This document shows positions 1-7,200 of a DNA stretch of 37,026 bases, piece after piece. Source of the stretch: an uncultured Clostridia bacterium (GTDB taxonomy: Bacteria; Bacillota; Clostridia; Christensenellales; UBA1242); contig CALVZE010000009.1 in the NCBI GenBank assembly GCA_944372445.1, positions 1 to 37,026 of the forward strand, given 5' to 3'. A program made the translations under genes and the position numbers. The notes beneath the pieces were generated by a model that saw only the letters and a list, made by a program, of their open reading frames with translations, searched no databases and was not told where the DNA came from. The first letter of the stretch is position 1, and each line of letters opens with the position of its first letter.

Positions 1-114
1 CGCGGTTGGACGATTATGCGTATATGGAGTCGTGATTGGTGGATGAACAAAGACAAAGTTATTGCAAATATTGTTAAAGCCATCAATGCTAACAAGAAAA
101 AACTTATGGCGTAG
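1..114 (+). CDS. 3' end of a probable DUF4011/DUF3320-type helicase-nuclease (partial)
   Basis: Only the last 37 codons lie in the window, in frame 1, ending at TAG 112-114. The visible residues include GWTIMRIWSRDWW followed by an amphipathic KVIANIVKAI helix. This closely resembles the extreme C-terminus (GWRIHRIWSTDWF-type) of large superfamily 1 helicase-like proteins that carry DUF4011/DUF3320 regions and a Vsr/RecB-like endonuclease fold. Members of that family are often found in accessory or defence-associated loci. The call rests on this short stretch only; no helicase motif is visible. The gene ends 8 nt before the next one on the same strand, so the two may be co-transcribed. Other proteins with a Vsr-like nuclease terminus cannot be excluded. 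Confidence 0.5.
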   Translation, partial: RGWTIMRIWSRDWWMNKDKVIANIVKAINANKKKLMA

Positions 115-122
115 GTGTTTAT

Positions 123-695
123 ATGAGAATAGGAATAGATTTAGACGGAGTTGTTTTTAACTCAGAAAACTATATTGCGTCCTTTATTGAGCTTACCTAT
201 ATGGACAAGATTGTTGATGGCGAACTCAATTTCAAATCTAGTAGCACCAAAAAACGCTATAATATACCTGATGCTGACTTTGATACCATTTTGAAAGTGT
301 ATGAAGAAAGCGTGAGCAAAAGCCCGCTCATGCCATTTGTAAAAGAGGCGTTTGGTTATTTAAAATCACAAGGCCATGAATTATATATAATAACAGCAAG
401 AGGCAGAATTTCAAAAAAGCATATTTCTTTAACAAAAAGGCGTCTTATAAAAGAACGAATTAAAGCGGATGGTTATTGTTTTTCGCAAACTGATAAAGCA
501 AGCACTTGTAAGATGCTTGGGATAGACATCATGATTGATGATGACTATAATGTAGTTAAAAGTGTTGCTAAAAGTGGTATTAAATGTTTTCAGTTTATTT
601 CAGACAGAATGCTTTTGGTGAAAAATAAAAATGTCGAACCTGTCTATAATTGGGGAGAGATTTGCAGAAAAATTAAAATTATAGAAAAAAGGTGA
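123..695 (+). CDS. NT5C-like HAD superfamily 5'-nucleotidase
   Basis: This is a 190-residue HAD-fold phosphohydrolase. Motif I is IDLDGVV at residues 5-11, where Asp6 would be the nucleophile and Asp8 the general acid/base. Motif II is ITARG at 90-94. A lysine-bearing segment lies near 125-130, and the metal-binding acidic motif IDDD is at 138-141. The arrangement and length fit the 5'(3')-deoxyribonucleotidase (NT5C) type, which dephosphorylates nucleoside monophosphates in the cytoplasm. The substrate cannot be read from the sequence, and related proteins act on other small phosphates. ATG 123 is preceded by a weak AGGTG. The gene starts 8 nt after the upstream helicase-like gene and ends inside the stem of a terminator, so it closes that transcription unit. 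Confidence 0.75.
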   Translation: MRIGIDLDGVVFNSENYIASFIELTYMDKIVDGELNFKSSSTKKRYNIPDADFDTILKVYEESVSKSPLMPFVKEAFGYLKSQGHELYIITARGRISKKHISLTKRRLIKERIKADGYCFSQTDKASTCKMLGIDIMIDDDYNVVKSVAKSGIKCFQFISDRMLLVKNKNVEPVYNWGEICRKIKIIEKR

Positions 696-715
696 TATAA
701 TTTTATCATCTTTTT
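684..715 (+). terminator. Rho-independent terminator after the nucleotidase gene
   Basis: The segment AAAAAGGTGATA (686-697) pairs with TATCATCTTTTT (704-715) across a 6-nt loop, with one G-T pair, and its 3' arm ends in a T-run. The stop codon TGA at 693-695 lies inside the left arm, an economical arrangement common in compact AT-rich genomes. Confidence 0.7.
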
Positions 716-928
716 CTATATTTATCTCGCATATTTATTGCTGGCTAAATATCGAATTTTTGCCACAATATTTTTTATAAATTTAAAAACATAAAAAATA
801 AATTAAAAATCATATTTTTTGTTATTTTTTATGTGTTTTTTTGTTATTTTATTTAAATTTTTATTTTTTATTTAAGTTTAATTAATTTAGTTATTATATA
901 TTCATAGTGATTTGGCAAAAATCTTAAC
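716..928. other. AT-rich intergenic region upstream of the cvpA-like gene
   Basis: About 213 nt made almost entirely of A/T runs, with many T4-T6 and A4-A6 tracts between 765 and 900. No ORF, RNA gene or clean repeat is seen. A TTATTATATATTC stretch near 890-903 could hold a -10 element for the gene at 929, but no convincing -35 could be chosen. The phased A/T tracts may make the DNA intrinsically curved, which is an inference. Confidence 0.4.
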
Positions 929-1594
929 ATGGATTTTCTCGTCATTGCACTAATTTTGGTAAATGGCTTTGTTGGTTTTTATAGAGGTGCTGTAAAAATG
1001 CTGTTTTCATTGTTTAGGGTGGCACTCCTTCTTCTTTTATGTTATTATTTATCAGAACAACTAGCGAACTCTTTGGTTGGGGGTGCGCTGTGGCAACATG
1101 TTTATGAATTTTTAAAAGGTATCTTTGATGATGTGTTGCCGGGCGAATTTCAAAATATGAGTGAGGTTCTATTTTCGGTAGGCTTTTTGTCAAATGCCGT
1201 TCTACGAGTTGTCTTGCAAACGGTTTTAAAAAATATCACCTTTGAGGGCGATATGAGTTTTGGTGAGATAGTTGCTCCTTCTTTAACATTGATATTTTTA
1301 AAGGTAGTTTTGTTTATCTTGCTTTTTATTTTGTTGTCAGCCATATTTAAACTTATAGATTTTATTCTGAGAAAGTGCATAAGTTTTGCAGGGTTCGGAA
1401 GAATAGATCGTCTGGCAGGATTTTTTCTAGGTCTACTTAAAGGTTTTGTCATTTCTATGTTGGTATTTGTTGTCTTGACCGCTCTTTCAAGTTTGAATAT
1501 AAGCGAGAGGTTGACAAGTTTTGTCGAAAGCGGATTGGTTTCTTCTTATTTATACAATCACTATTTTTTAAATATTTTCAATTTGTTTTATTAG
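929..1594 (+). CDS. CvpA family membrane protein
   Basis: A 221-residue integral membrane protein with hydrophobic segments near residues 1-20, 27-45, 115-142 and 160-185. The N-terminus (MDFLVIALILVNGFVGFYRG) and the overall layout match the CvpA/colicin V production family. That layout has an N-terminal hairpin containing G-x-x-R-G, a long middle region, and a last helix pair followed by a short polar tail ending in SSYLYNHYFLN. CvpA proteins sit in the cytoplasmic membrane and have been linked to envelope homeostasis and, in some species, to export; their biochemical activity is not established. There is no clear ribosome binding site ahead of ATG 929. The gene converges with the minus-strand divIC-like gene, leaving a 79-nt gap with no obvious terminator. 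Confidence 0.65.
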   Translation: MDFLVIALILVNGFVGFYRGAVKMLFSLFRVALLLLLCYYLSEQLANSLVGGALWQHVYEFLKGIFDDVLPGEFQNMSEVLFSVGFLSNAVLRVVLQTVLKNITFEGDMSFGEIVAPSLTLIFLKVVLFILLFILLSAIFKLIDFILRKCISFAGFGRIDRLAGFFLGLLKGFVISMLVFVVLTALSSLNISERLTSFVESGLVSSYLYNHYFLNIFNLFY

Positions 1595-1673
1595 GTCGTT
1601 GTGTATTTATATTGGAAGTCAAGCTGAATATTAACTGGTCTATGCTGTTGTAGTTCATATTGTATTAAATGTC

Positions 1674-1931
1674 TTAAAATATCTCTTGTAAAATGTCGCC
1701 GTCATAGACACATTCAATGCTTGGAATGTTGTTGACAGCTTCTTCCAAGTTGTCGATTTTATTGTTTAAAGTGACGATGAAAACAGTTTCAATAATTATA
1801 CCTAAAATTAGCAAAATAATTAAAACAACAGAAAAAATAGAAAAAAAGGATTTGTTAGTTTTTTCTTTCTTTTTTTCTTCGATATTTAATTCTTTTTTTA
1901 GTTTTTCTTTTGATAATTTTATCTTCATCAT
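1674..1931 (-). CDS. divIC: DivIC/FtsL-like small septum protein
   Basis: A small bitopic membrane protein. A Lys/Glu-rich cytoplasmic N-terminus is followed by one hydrophobic segment (SIFSVVLIILLILGIIIETVF) and then a short coiled-coil-like stretch (LNNKIDNLEEAVNNI). This is the layout of DivIC/FtsB-type septum formation initiators, which assemble with DivIB and FtsL at the division site. Sequence alone would not settle the call at this size. The position directly downstream of yabQ, where divIC lies in Bacillus and many Clostridia, is the stronger argument. ATG 1931 is preferred over an in-frame TTG at 1940; ATG 1928 is also possible. Either way the start lies well inside yabQ in another frame. 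The extracytoplasmic part is shorter than in typical DivIC. Confidence 0.55.
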   Translation of the reverse strand: MMKIKLSKEKLKKELNIEEKKKEKTNKSFFSIFSVVLIILLILGIIIETVFIVTLNNKIDNLEEAVNNIPSIECVYDGDILQEIF

Positions 1932-2247
1932 TTTTCTCAATTTTATTGTAGCATAAACCAGGGTTTATTGCAAGAAAATTAGAGGAAATAAAACGCTCGA
2001 TTGCAAAAGACAAAAAGAAGATAAATATGGTGTAAAATCTAAATTGTCCATAATTAAATTTTAAATTGACAAAATAAAATATAAAAATTGTTAAAAACAC
2101 GCCCAAAAATGCAAAAAAATTAATAAAAAAGCTAATTTTTATGTGTTTTTTTAAAATATTTATAAAATCGAAAATAAATCCTGATAAAAATCCCGATATA
2201 ATCAGTATTAAAAATATCATGGGTTGGCTTAATGTTTCATAGAGCAT
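1855..2247 (-). CDS. yabQ: YabQ-like sporulation membrane protein
   Basis: A 130-residue membrane protein with about four hydrophobic segments, followed by a Lys/Arg-rich tail (KRKTKKRIKYRRKKERKN). The segment YFVNLKFNYGQFRFYTIFIF matches the most conserved part of YabQ, where an aromatic-rich helix is followed by N-x-G-x-[FI]-R-x-Y. The G-x-x-x-G-x-x-F-D-F motif near the N-terminus is also typical. In Bacillus, YabQ is a mother-cell (sigma-E) protein needed for spore cortex formation. ATG 2247 overlaps the yabP stop codon by one base (TAATG), a sign of translational coupling. Its basic tail is encoded by DNA that also encodes the start of the divIC-like gene in a different frame, an overlap of about 77 nt. 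Confidence 0.7.
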   Translation of the reverse strand: MLYETLSQPMIFLILIISGFLSGFIFDFINILKKHIKISFFINFFAFLGVFLTIFIFYFVNLKFNYGQFRFYTIFIFFLSFAIERFISSNFLAINPGLCYNKIEKNDEDKIIKRKTKKRIKYRRKKERKN

Positions 2248-2498
2248 TATTTAAAAATCCTCTTTAATAAGCCTACCTTTTCGCGCCTTTCAGAAAATTT
2301 GACATCATTGATTTGTCCGGAAAACTTAACCTCGTGGTTGTCTAAATCAAGTTTTATAACTTCCAAATTGTTGCCAGATATTGTCAACATTCCGCCCTCT
2401 ATTTCTACAACTGCTTCTTTGACAGTGGAGGCAGTAACACGCGTTGCACCTATTATTTCTATTTCCTTTCTATCTAATATCGTGACCTTTTCGTTCAT
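2247..2498 (-). CDS. yabP: YabP sporulation protein
   Basis: An 83-residue soluble protein of the YabP/YqfC family. The pattern VTILDRKEIEIIGATRV, then GGMLTISGNNLEVIKLDL, then VKFSGQINDVKF follows the family's signature: an initial beta hairpin, G-x-L-x-I-x-G-x-x-L, and a final G-x-I. YabP is a sigma-E-controlled protein of the sporulation mother cell in Bacillus, and the family is largely confined to endospore-forming Bacillota. The start is supported by an AAGGAG ribosome binding site a few bases upstream (TCCTT on the plus strand near 2505-2509). The gene leads the yabP-yabQ-divIC cluster and is divergent from the rluA-like gene, with 87 nt between them. This is the strongest pointer in the window to a spore-forming ancestry. 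Confidence 0.75.
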   Translation of the reverse strand: MNEKVTILDRKEIEIIGATRVTASTVKEAVVEIEGGMLTISGNNLEVIKLDLDNHEVKFSGQINDVKFSERREKVGLLKRIFK

Positions 2499-2550
2499 TT
2501 TTACTCCTTTATATATGTATATATTAATGCAAGAAAGTTTAGAAGAAATG

Positions 2551-2579
2551 TTGAAATATTTTTTTAAATATTATAAAAT
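2551..2579 (+). promoter_or_regulatory. Candidate promoter of the rluA-like gene, possibly leaderless
   Basis: TTGAAA (2551-2556) and TAAAAT (2574-2579) are separated by 17 nt. Transcription would start about 7 nt further on, at or beside the ATG at 2586, and no Shine-Dalgarno-like sequence lies before that ATG. The region is so AT-rich that chance matches are likely. Confidence 0.4.
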
Positions 2580-2585
2580 CTTATT

Positions 2586-3401
2586 ATGTTTAAAAAAGTG
2601 TTTTATGTGAGTGGTTCGAAAAAGGTGACGGAAGCTTTAACGGAGCTAGGTTTTTCTTATAATGAAGCTTTGAAGATGCTTCGCTTGAAGGATGTTAGGG
2701 TGAACGGTGTTAAAGTCAACAAAGATATGTTACTTTCAGAGAAAGATGAAGTGACTATTTTTTATCAAGAGGGGCCTAAATTTTATGATACGGTGTTTGA
2801 CGGAATCGAGGTTTTGATTGTGTCAAAAAAAGTCGGAATAGAGACTGAGGAGTTAGCTAAACTGTTGAATGTGTTTCCTGTGCATAGACTTGATAGAAAC
2901 ACGGAAGGACTTTTAATTTTCGCAAAAACAATTAGCACGCAAAAACTTTTAGAAAAAGCATTTAAAAATCATCTTATTAGAAAATTTTATTTTGCCGAGG
3001 TGGTGGGAAGTTTTATGGCGGACAAACTTTTTACGGCATATCTAGTTAAAGACGCAGAGCGTTCTCTTGTTAAGGTGTATGACAAAAAGGTGGAGGGATC
3101 TAAAAAAATTGAAACGAAAATTACCACCCTAAAACACTCGAAAGAGAGCAGTCTTTTAAAGGTGGAGATAATAGGAGGAAAAACTCACCAGATTCGAGCG
3201 CATCTAGCACATCTTGGGCATGCGATTATCGGTGACGGAAAGTATGGAAGGCGGGAGGATTACAAAAAGTTCAAGTGCAAATATCAAAGGCTGTTTGCCT
3301 ACAAATTGTGTTTTGGTGATGTTGGCATAGAGGAACTAAACGGACGAGAATTTAAACTTTTGCCAGACTTTATTAAAGACTCAGGTGTTGTTGTGGAATA
3401 A
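2586..3401 (+). CDS. RluA-family 23S rRNA/tRNA pseudouridine synthase
   Basis: A 271-residue pseudouridine synthase of the RluA/RluD family, which isomerises specific uridines in rRNA or tRNA. An S4 RNA-binding domain occupies about residues 14-60 (EALKMLRLKDVRVNGVKV, then EKDEVTIFY). The catalytic motif HRLDRNTEGLL is at 100-110, with Asp103 as the nucleophile. The conserved GGKTHQIRAHLAHLGHAI segment and the GDGKYG motif follow near 200-220. The length suits a short RluA-type enzyme with an N-terminal S4 domain. The target uridine cannot be deduced. The gene diverges from yabP and is followed after 41 nt by the ferritin-like gene. No ribosome binding site precedes ATG 2586, and the best promoter would place the transcript start at the ATG. 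Confidence 0.85.
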   Translation: MFKKVFYVSGSKKVTEALTELGFSYNEALKMLRLKDVRVNGVKVNKDMLLSEKDEVTIFYQEGPKFYDTVFDGIEVLIVSKKVGIETEELAKLLNVFPVHRLDRNTEGLLIFAKTISTQKLLEKAFKNHLIRKFYFAEVVGSFMADKLFTAYLVKDAERSLVKVYDKKVEGSKKIETKITTLKHSKESSLLKVEIIGGKTHQIRAHLAHLGHAIIGDGKYGRREDYKKFKCKYQRLFAYKLCFGDVGIEELNGREFKLLPDFIKDSGVVVE

Positions 3402-3442
3402 TATTGTGACATTTTTTATTTAAGTTTCATAAAAAAAGACAG

Positions 3443-3928
3443 ATGACACATTTATTTAAAAATTCATATTATGAAGGATTGTTGCAAGATTTATTTTGTG
3501 GGAAAGACGGGTTTTTCACAATTTTTATGCATTTTTTCTATCAAAAAAATCAAATTTTCATAAATTACCCCGATTTTTACAATAGTTTTTGTGACCTTTT
3601 GTCTATTGAGTTAAAGGCATGCGAAAGAGTGAGCAAAGTCATAATTGAGCTAGGCGGAGATGCAAAGTTCTATTCTTCTGCAAAAAAATACATTTCAGGA
3701 AGTGGTGTGGACTATATCAAAAATCTTGCCTCTATGTTAGAACTTGATATTGAGCTAATTGAGAAGAATATTATAGATTTAAAGAGTGTCTATTCTAAGG
3801 TAGAAAATGGCAATATTCGTGCTTCGCTCAATGAAATTTTAGTTTTAAAAAATGAGGAAATAAATATATTAAAAAATTGTTTTCTTGGCTTAGAAAATTT
3901 TAATAATAAGAAAAACACTAAAAAATAG
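3443..3928 (+). CDS. Degenerate ferritin-like (rubrerythrin-type) four-helix protein
   Basis: A 161-residue, mainly helical protein. Its pattern follows a clostridial ferritin-like family: a Y-x-x-x-L-Q-D-L start, a long first helix, then LLSIELKACERVSKVIIELGGD, SSAKKYISGSG, VDYIKNLASMLELDIELIEK and a final helix ending ILVLKNEEINILKN. In intact members the second helix reads roughly E-x-x-H-x-x-x-L-x-x-x-I-x-x-L-G-G-D-P, and the last helix D-E-x-H, giving the E/H ligands of a di-iron or di-manganese site. Here the glutamates remain, but both expected histidines are replaced (Ala/Cys in ELKACE, Asn in NEEIN). The fold call is from pattern similarity. Loss of metal binding is an inference, so it may have a structural or binding role. 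A terminator follows. Confidence 0.5.
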   Translation: MTHLFKNSYYEGLLQDLFCGKDGFFTIFMHFFYQKNQIFINYPDFYNSFCDLLSIELKACERVSKVIIELGGDAKFYSSAKKYISGSGVDYIKNLASMLELDIELIEKNIIDLKSVYSKVENGNIRASLNEILVLKNEEINILKNCFLGLENFNNKKNTKK

Positions 3929-3932
3929 CACT

Positions 3933-3970
3933 AAAAATCAATAAAAAACGAAATTTTGTTGATTTTTTCT
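3933..3970 (+). terminator. Terminator after the ferritin-like gene
   Basis: AAAAATCAA (3933-3941) pairs with TTGATTTTT (3959-3967), with further A/T pairing inside the 17-nt spacer, and the 3' arm runs into T6. A/T-rich stems are weak, but position and shape fit an intrinsic terminator. Confidence 0.55.
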
Positions 3971-4242
3971 TATAAATAAAGTGTTTTTTAATTTATTTTT
4001 AAATAATTTAAAAGGGCTTTTTATCTATTTTAGGATTGAAATATGGGAATTTTTTTGTTTGCAAATTAAATACCCCTTTTAATTTTCAAGCGAACACATG
4101 CATTTTATATATTTATATTATTAATATTTTATATTTTTTTGTCTATTTTATTTGATAAATTTTTCCATTTAGTGGTAGAATAATTCTATACATATTCATG
4201 CGTTCGCTTAGATTTTCTTGTTTATAAAAAAGTGAGGGGATT
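3971..4242 (+). promoter_or_regulatory. Intergenic region with candidate promoter of the giant lipoprotein gene
   Basis: About 270 nt of AT-rich DNA with no ORF or RNA gene seen. The best promoter is TTGATA (4152-4157), an 18-nt spacer, then TAGAAT (4176-4181), which would give a leader of roughly 55 nt. A strong ribosome binding site, GTGAGGGG, ends 4 nt before ATG 4243. The leader contains no obvious stable hairpin. Confidence 0.5.
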
Positions 4243-7200
4243 ATGAAAAAAATTTCACTTATGTTTTTGGCTGTTTTTACGCTTGGCTTAGGCGTCTTTC
4301 TTTCTGCCTGCAATTTTAAAACGCCAACTTTAAGCTTTGGCGAAGATGTCATTATGATTTCATTGGGAGAAGAAATCAATCTTGATGATTTGGTGACGGC
4401 AAAAGATATAGATAAATCCGATGTGGAATATAAGTTTTCTTCCACTTCCTTTTTTGAGCGAGAGGACAATATTTTAAAATCGACAAGTTATGGACAAACT
4501 ATGGTCTATGCTACATATAACGGCAACAGTCTTGACAGTTTCCTTTTTGTTGTGAAAAAGCCTTTTGAGCAAGTAGCAAACATTAAAATGGACGATTTTG
4601 GACTTGTCACTTGGAATAGCGTGGTGGACAAATTTGATGAAACAGAGGACTTTGTTACGGCTTCTTCTTACACTTTAAACATTCATTACATAAACGAAGA
4701 TGAAAGCGAACAAACCGATTATGTGGTTACGTCAACCACCAACTCTTACCAATTAGTCGAAAATGGAAAATACACTTTGAATATTTATGCGGAGGCAGAG
4801 GGCAAGTTTGACCGTTCGCCGGTTGCCACTGCCACGGTGTATTTCGGTTATATGCCAGAGCTTAAATATGATGATTTTTCGTTTGAATTAGAAACAGGTG
4901 ACATGACTTGGAACGTAGTAAGTAATGCGACCTATTCCGCAGTCTTTAATGGTGAAAAGATTTTAGAGAGAAGCGAGAAAAACTCTGTAAATCTTACATC
5001 TATGCTTGAAGGAGTGAATTCTGGCTCATATATTTTCACGGTTACCGTGCATGATAAAGACGGCATAAAAATAAGCAAGGTCAGTGAAGAGATTGACATT
5101 GTTAAACTTTCTGCGCCACTTATAGAGAATGCTTTTGACGAGGAAAATGGTGGGCGAATGAAGATAACAATGGCAGAAAACGCTCTTAAAGCGGTTGCTT
5201 TTGTTGAGGAAAAATCGTTTGAGTTTGAAAAAACAGAAAACTATTCCTCTTTTGAAGGGATAGATGCGGGCGAGAATTTGGTTAGAGTGCAATCTCTTGC
5301 GGTCACAAGTAAGCGTGATGGCGTCTTTTATGTTAATAGCGATATTGTGGACGGAGCGAATATCTATAAACTTGACTCAATGACTATTGCTGGTCGTGGA
5401 GATAATTCAGAAAACGCCGACCTTTTCAATGTTACAGCGACTTCATCTTCGGTCGTTACGGACATGGCTTTTAAGACTGTGTTAAACAAGGCGGATGAAA
5501 CCTTTGAAAATTTGGACATCGAAGGACTTACAACTTCGGCAACATCGTTAGACAAGGAAATTGCATTAAGTGGCGCAGGCGACTATACTCTTGTAGCCTA
5601 CAACTATGCAAAGGCGCAATCTATCTTGCTTGACAAGGAGTTATATCTTATAAATTCCAACGCAAGCAACGCCTTAGAGTTTGTTAAACTTGACACCTTG
5701 CCTTCTATTACGCATCAATATATAGATGAGGTATCTAGCATCACCTTTACTCTTGTGGATCAAGCGGACTATTATCTTTTAAATGTTTTAAATGGTGATG
5801 AGTATGAAAGTGTGAACGAAGATTTGTATTCCTATGAAGAAGGCAAATTCACCTTTACCGACAAAATTGAGAATTTGTTTGCAGACAATTATTTTATAGA
5901 CGGCACTATAAGTTTTAAAATCGTTGCGCAGTGCGAAGATGCGACACTTTCTATCCCATCAGCGACTCAGAAAGCGTTGACAAGACTTTCCGCTCCGACA
6001 AGCGATAGCGGTGATAGCGAAGAAACTAACTATGTTTGGAGTGCGGTTGACGGTGCGAAAAATTATACAGTAAGTTACGCATATATTGACAAAGAGGCGT
6101 ATGAGGAAGGCGTTTCTAGCGTGGCCTCTTTTGACAACACCACTACATTAAACGAAACCTCCACCTCTTTGGAAGCAGGGCGTTATTATTATATAGAGAT
6201 TTATGCTTCGCCATTAAACGAGGACGAAAACCTAAGCTCCTTTGTGTTTAAAGACGTCTTCTATATTTCTAAACAACTTGCCACACCTATTGTCAACTTT
6301 GGACTTGATGAAAGCAAGGTGACGGGCGATTTTGTGGAAGCCACTGGCTATTATCTTGAAGTTAACAATGTGGAAAACATGTCTGGCATAACTGTGACAC
6401 TTGATGATGAGCCTGTCACATATAACTATGCGGGTGACGGAAAGACGCTTTTCCTTTTTACCGATGAATTTTTAAATTCAAGAGGAAGTGTGATAGAAGT
6501 TGTGGTATCGTCAGAAGACAGCACGCTTTTCCCAGACAGCACTCCTTACAGGTTGAATGTGGTAAGATTAGACGCGTCATATTCTTCTATAGGAAACAAT
6601 ATAGTGATAGACGAATTTACTTCAAATTTCACATTGAAACATGGGCTTGTCGGTGTTTTTGAAATGGTTATTAAAGAGAATGATTTAAATTTTGGAACAG
6701 GCTCGGCGGATAAGGATGCGGTGTTAAATATTTCAAACATCACCAACAGCAATATAACTATCAATCTTAAAGGAAGCGCCTTTAATGAAGAAAACAAACT
6801 ATATGAAACAACTTTAAGCGAAGAAGGCAATTATATATATCTCGAAAGCGAAACAGCCACCTATTATTTGCAAAGATTAAACGCACCGACCGAATTTGCT
6901 TATTATGACGGCGACTTTACCTTTACCACAAATGAAACTTTTGGCGAGTATTTTGTCCTTGATATGCGCGTGCAAGATGTGAATGGGCAAAACATCTTAA
7001 TAAAAATTGACTTAAATGGAGAAAGAACTCCTGTAAGAATGGCAATTTATAACGCCGATACCAAAGAGGTGATACTTAGTAAAATATCGTTTGAAGGGAG
7101 AGTTATTTCAAACTCGGCGAATGATTACACCATAAATTACGAGAATCTGTTGGCTAGTTTAAAGACAAACGAAACCTTTAATAGTTATTATTCTCAAGCA

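Noticed and set aside
1150-1452. A 100-codon minus-strand frame inside the cvpA-like gene
   Set aside because: It is a shadow of a membrane protein gene: the antisense of hydrophobic codons gives a Lys/Asn-rich product. No ribosome binding site was noted.
1932-1940. TTG 1940 as the divIC-like start
   Set aside because: It is possible, but ATG 1931 is three codons downstream in the same frame. Neither has a strong ribosome binding site, so the commoner start codon was chosen.
4143-4469. A 108-codon minus-strand frame over the start of the giant lipoprotein gene
   Set aside because: It is antisense to the signal peptide and the well-placed ribosome binding site of the larger gene, and it shows no recognisable protein pattern.
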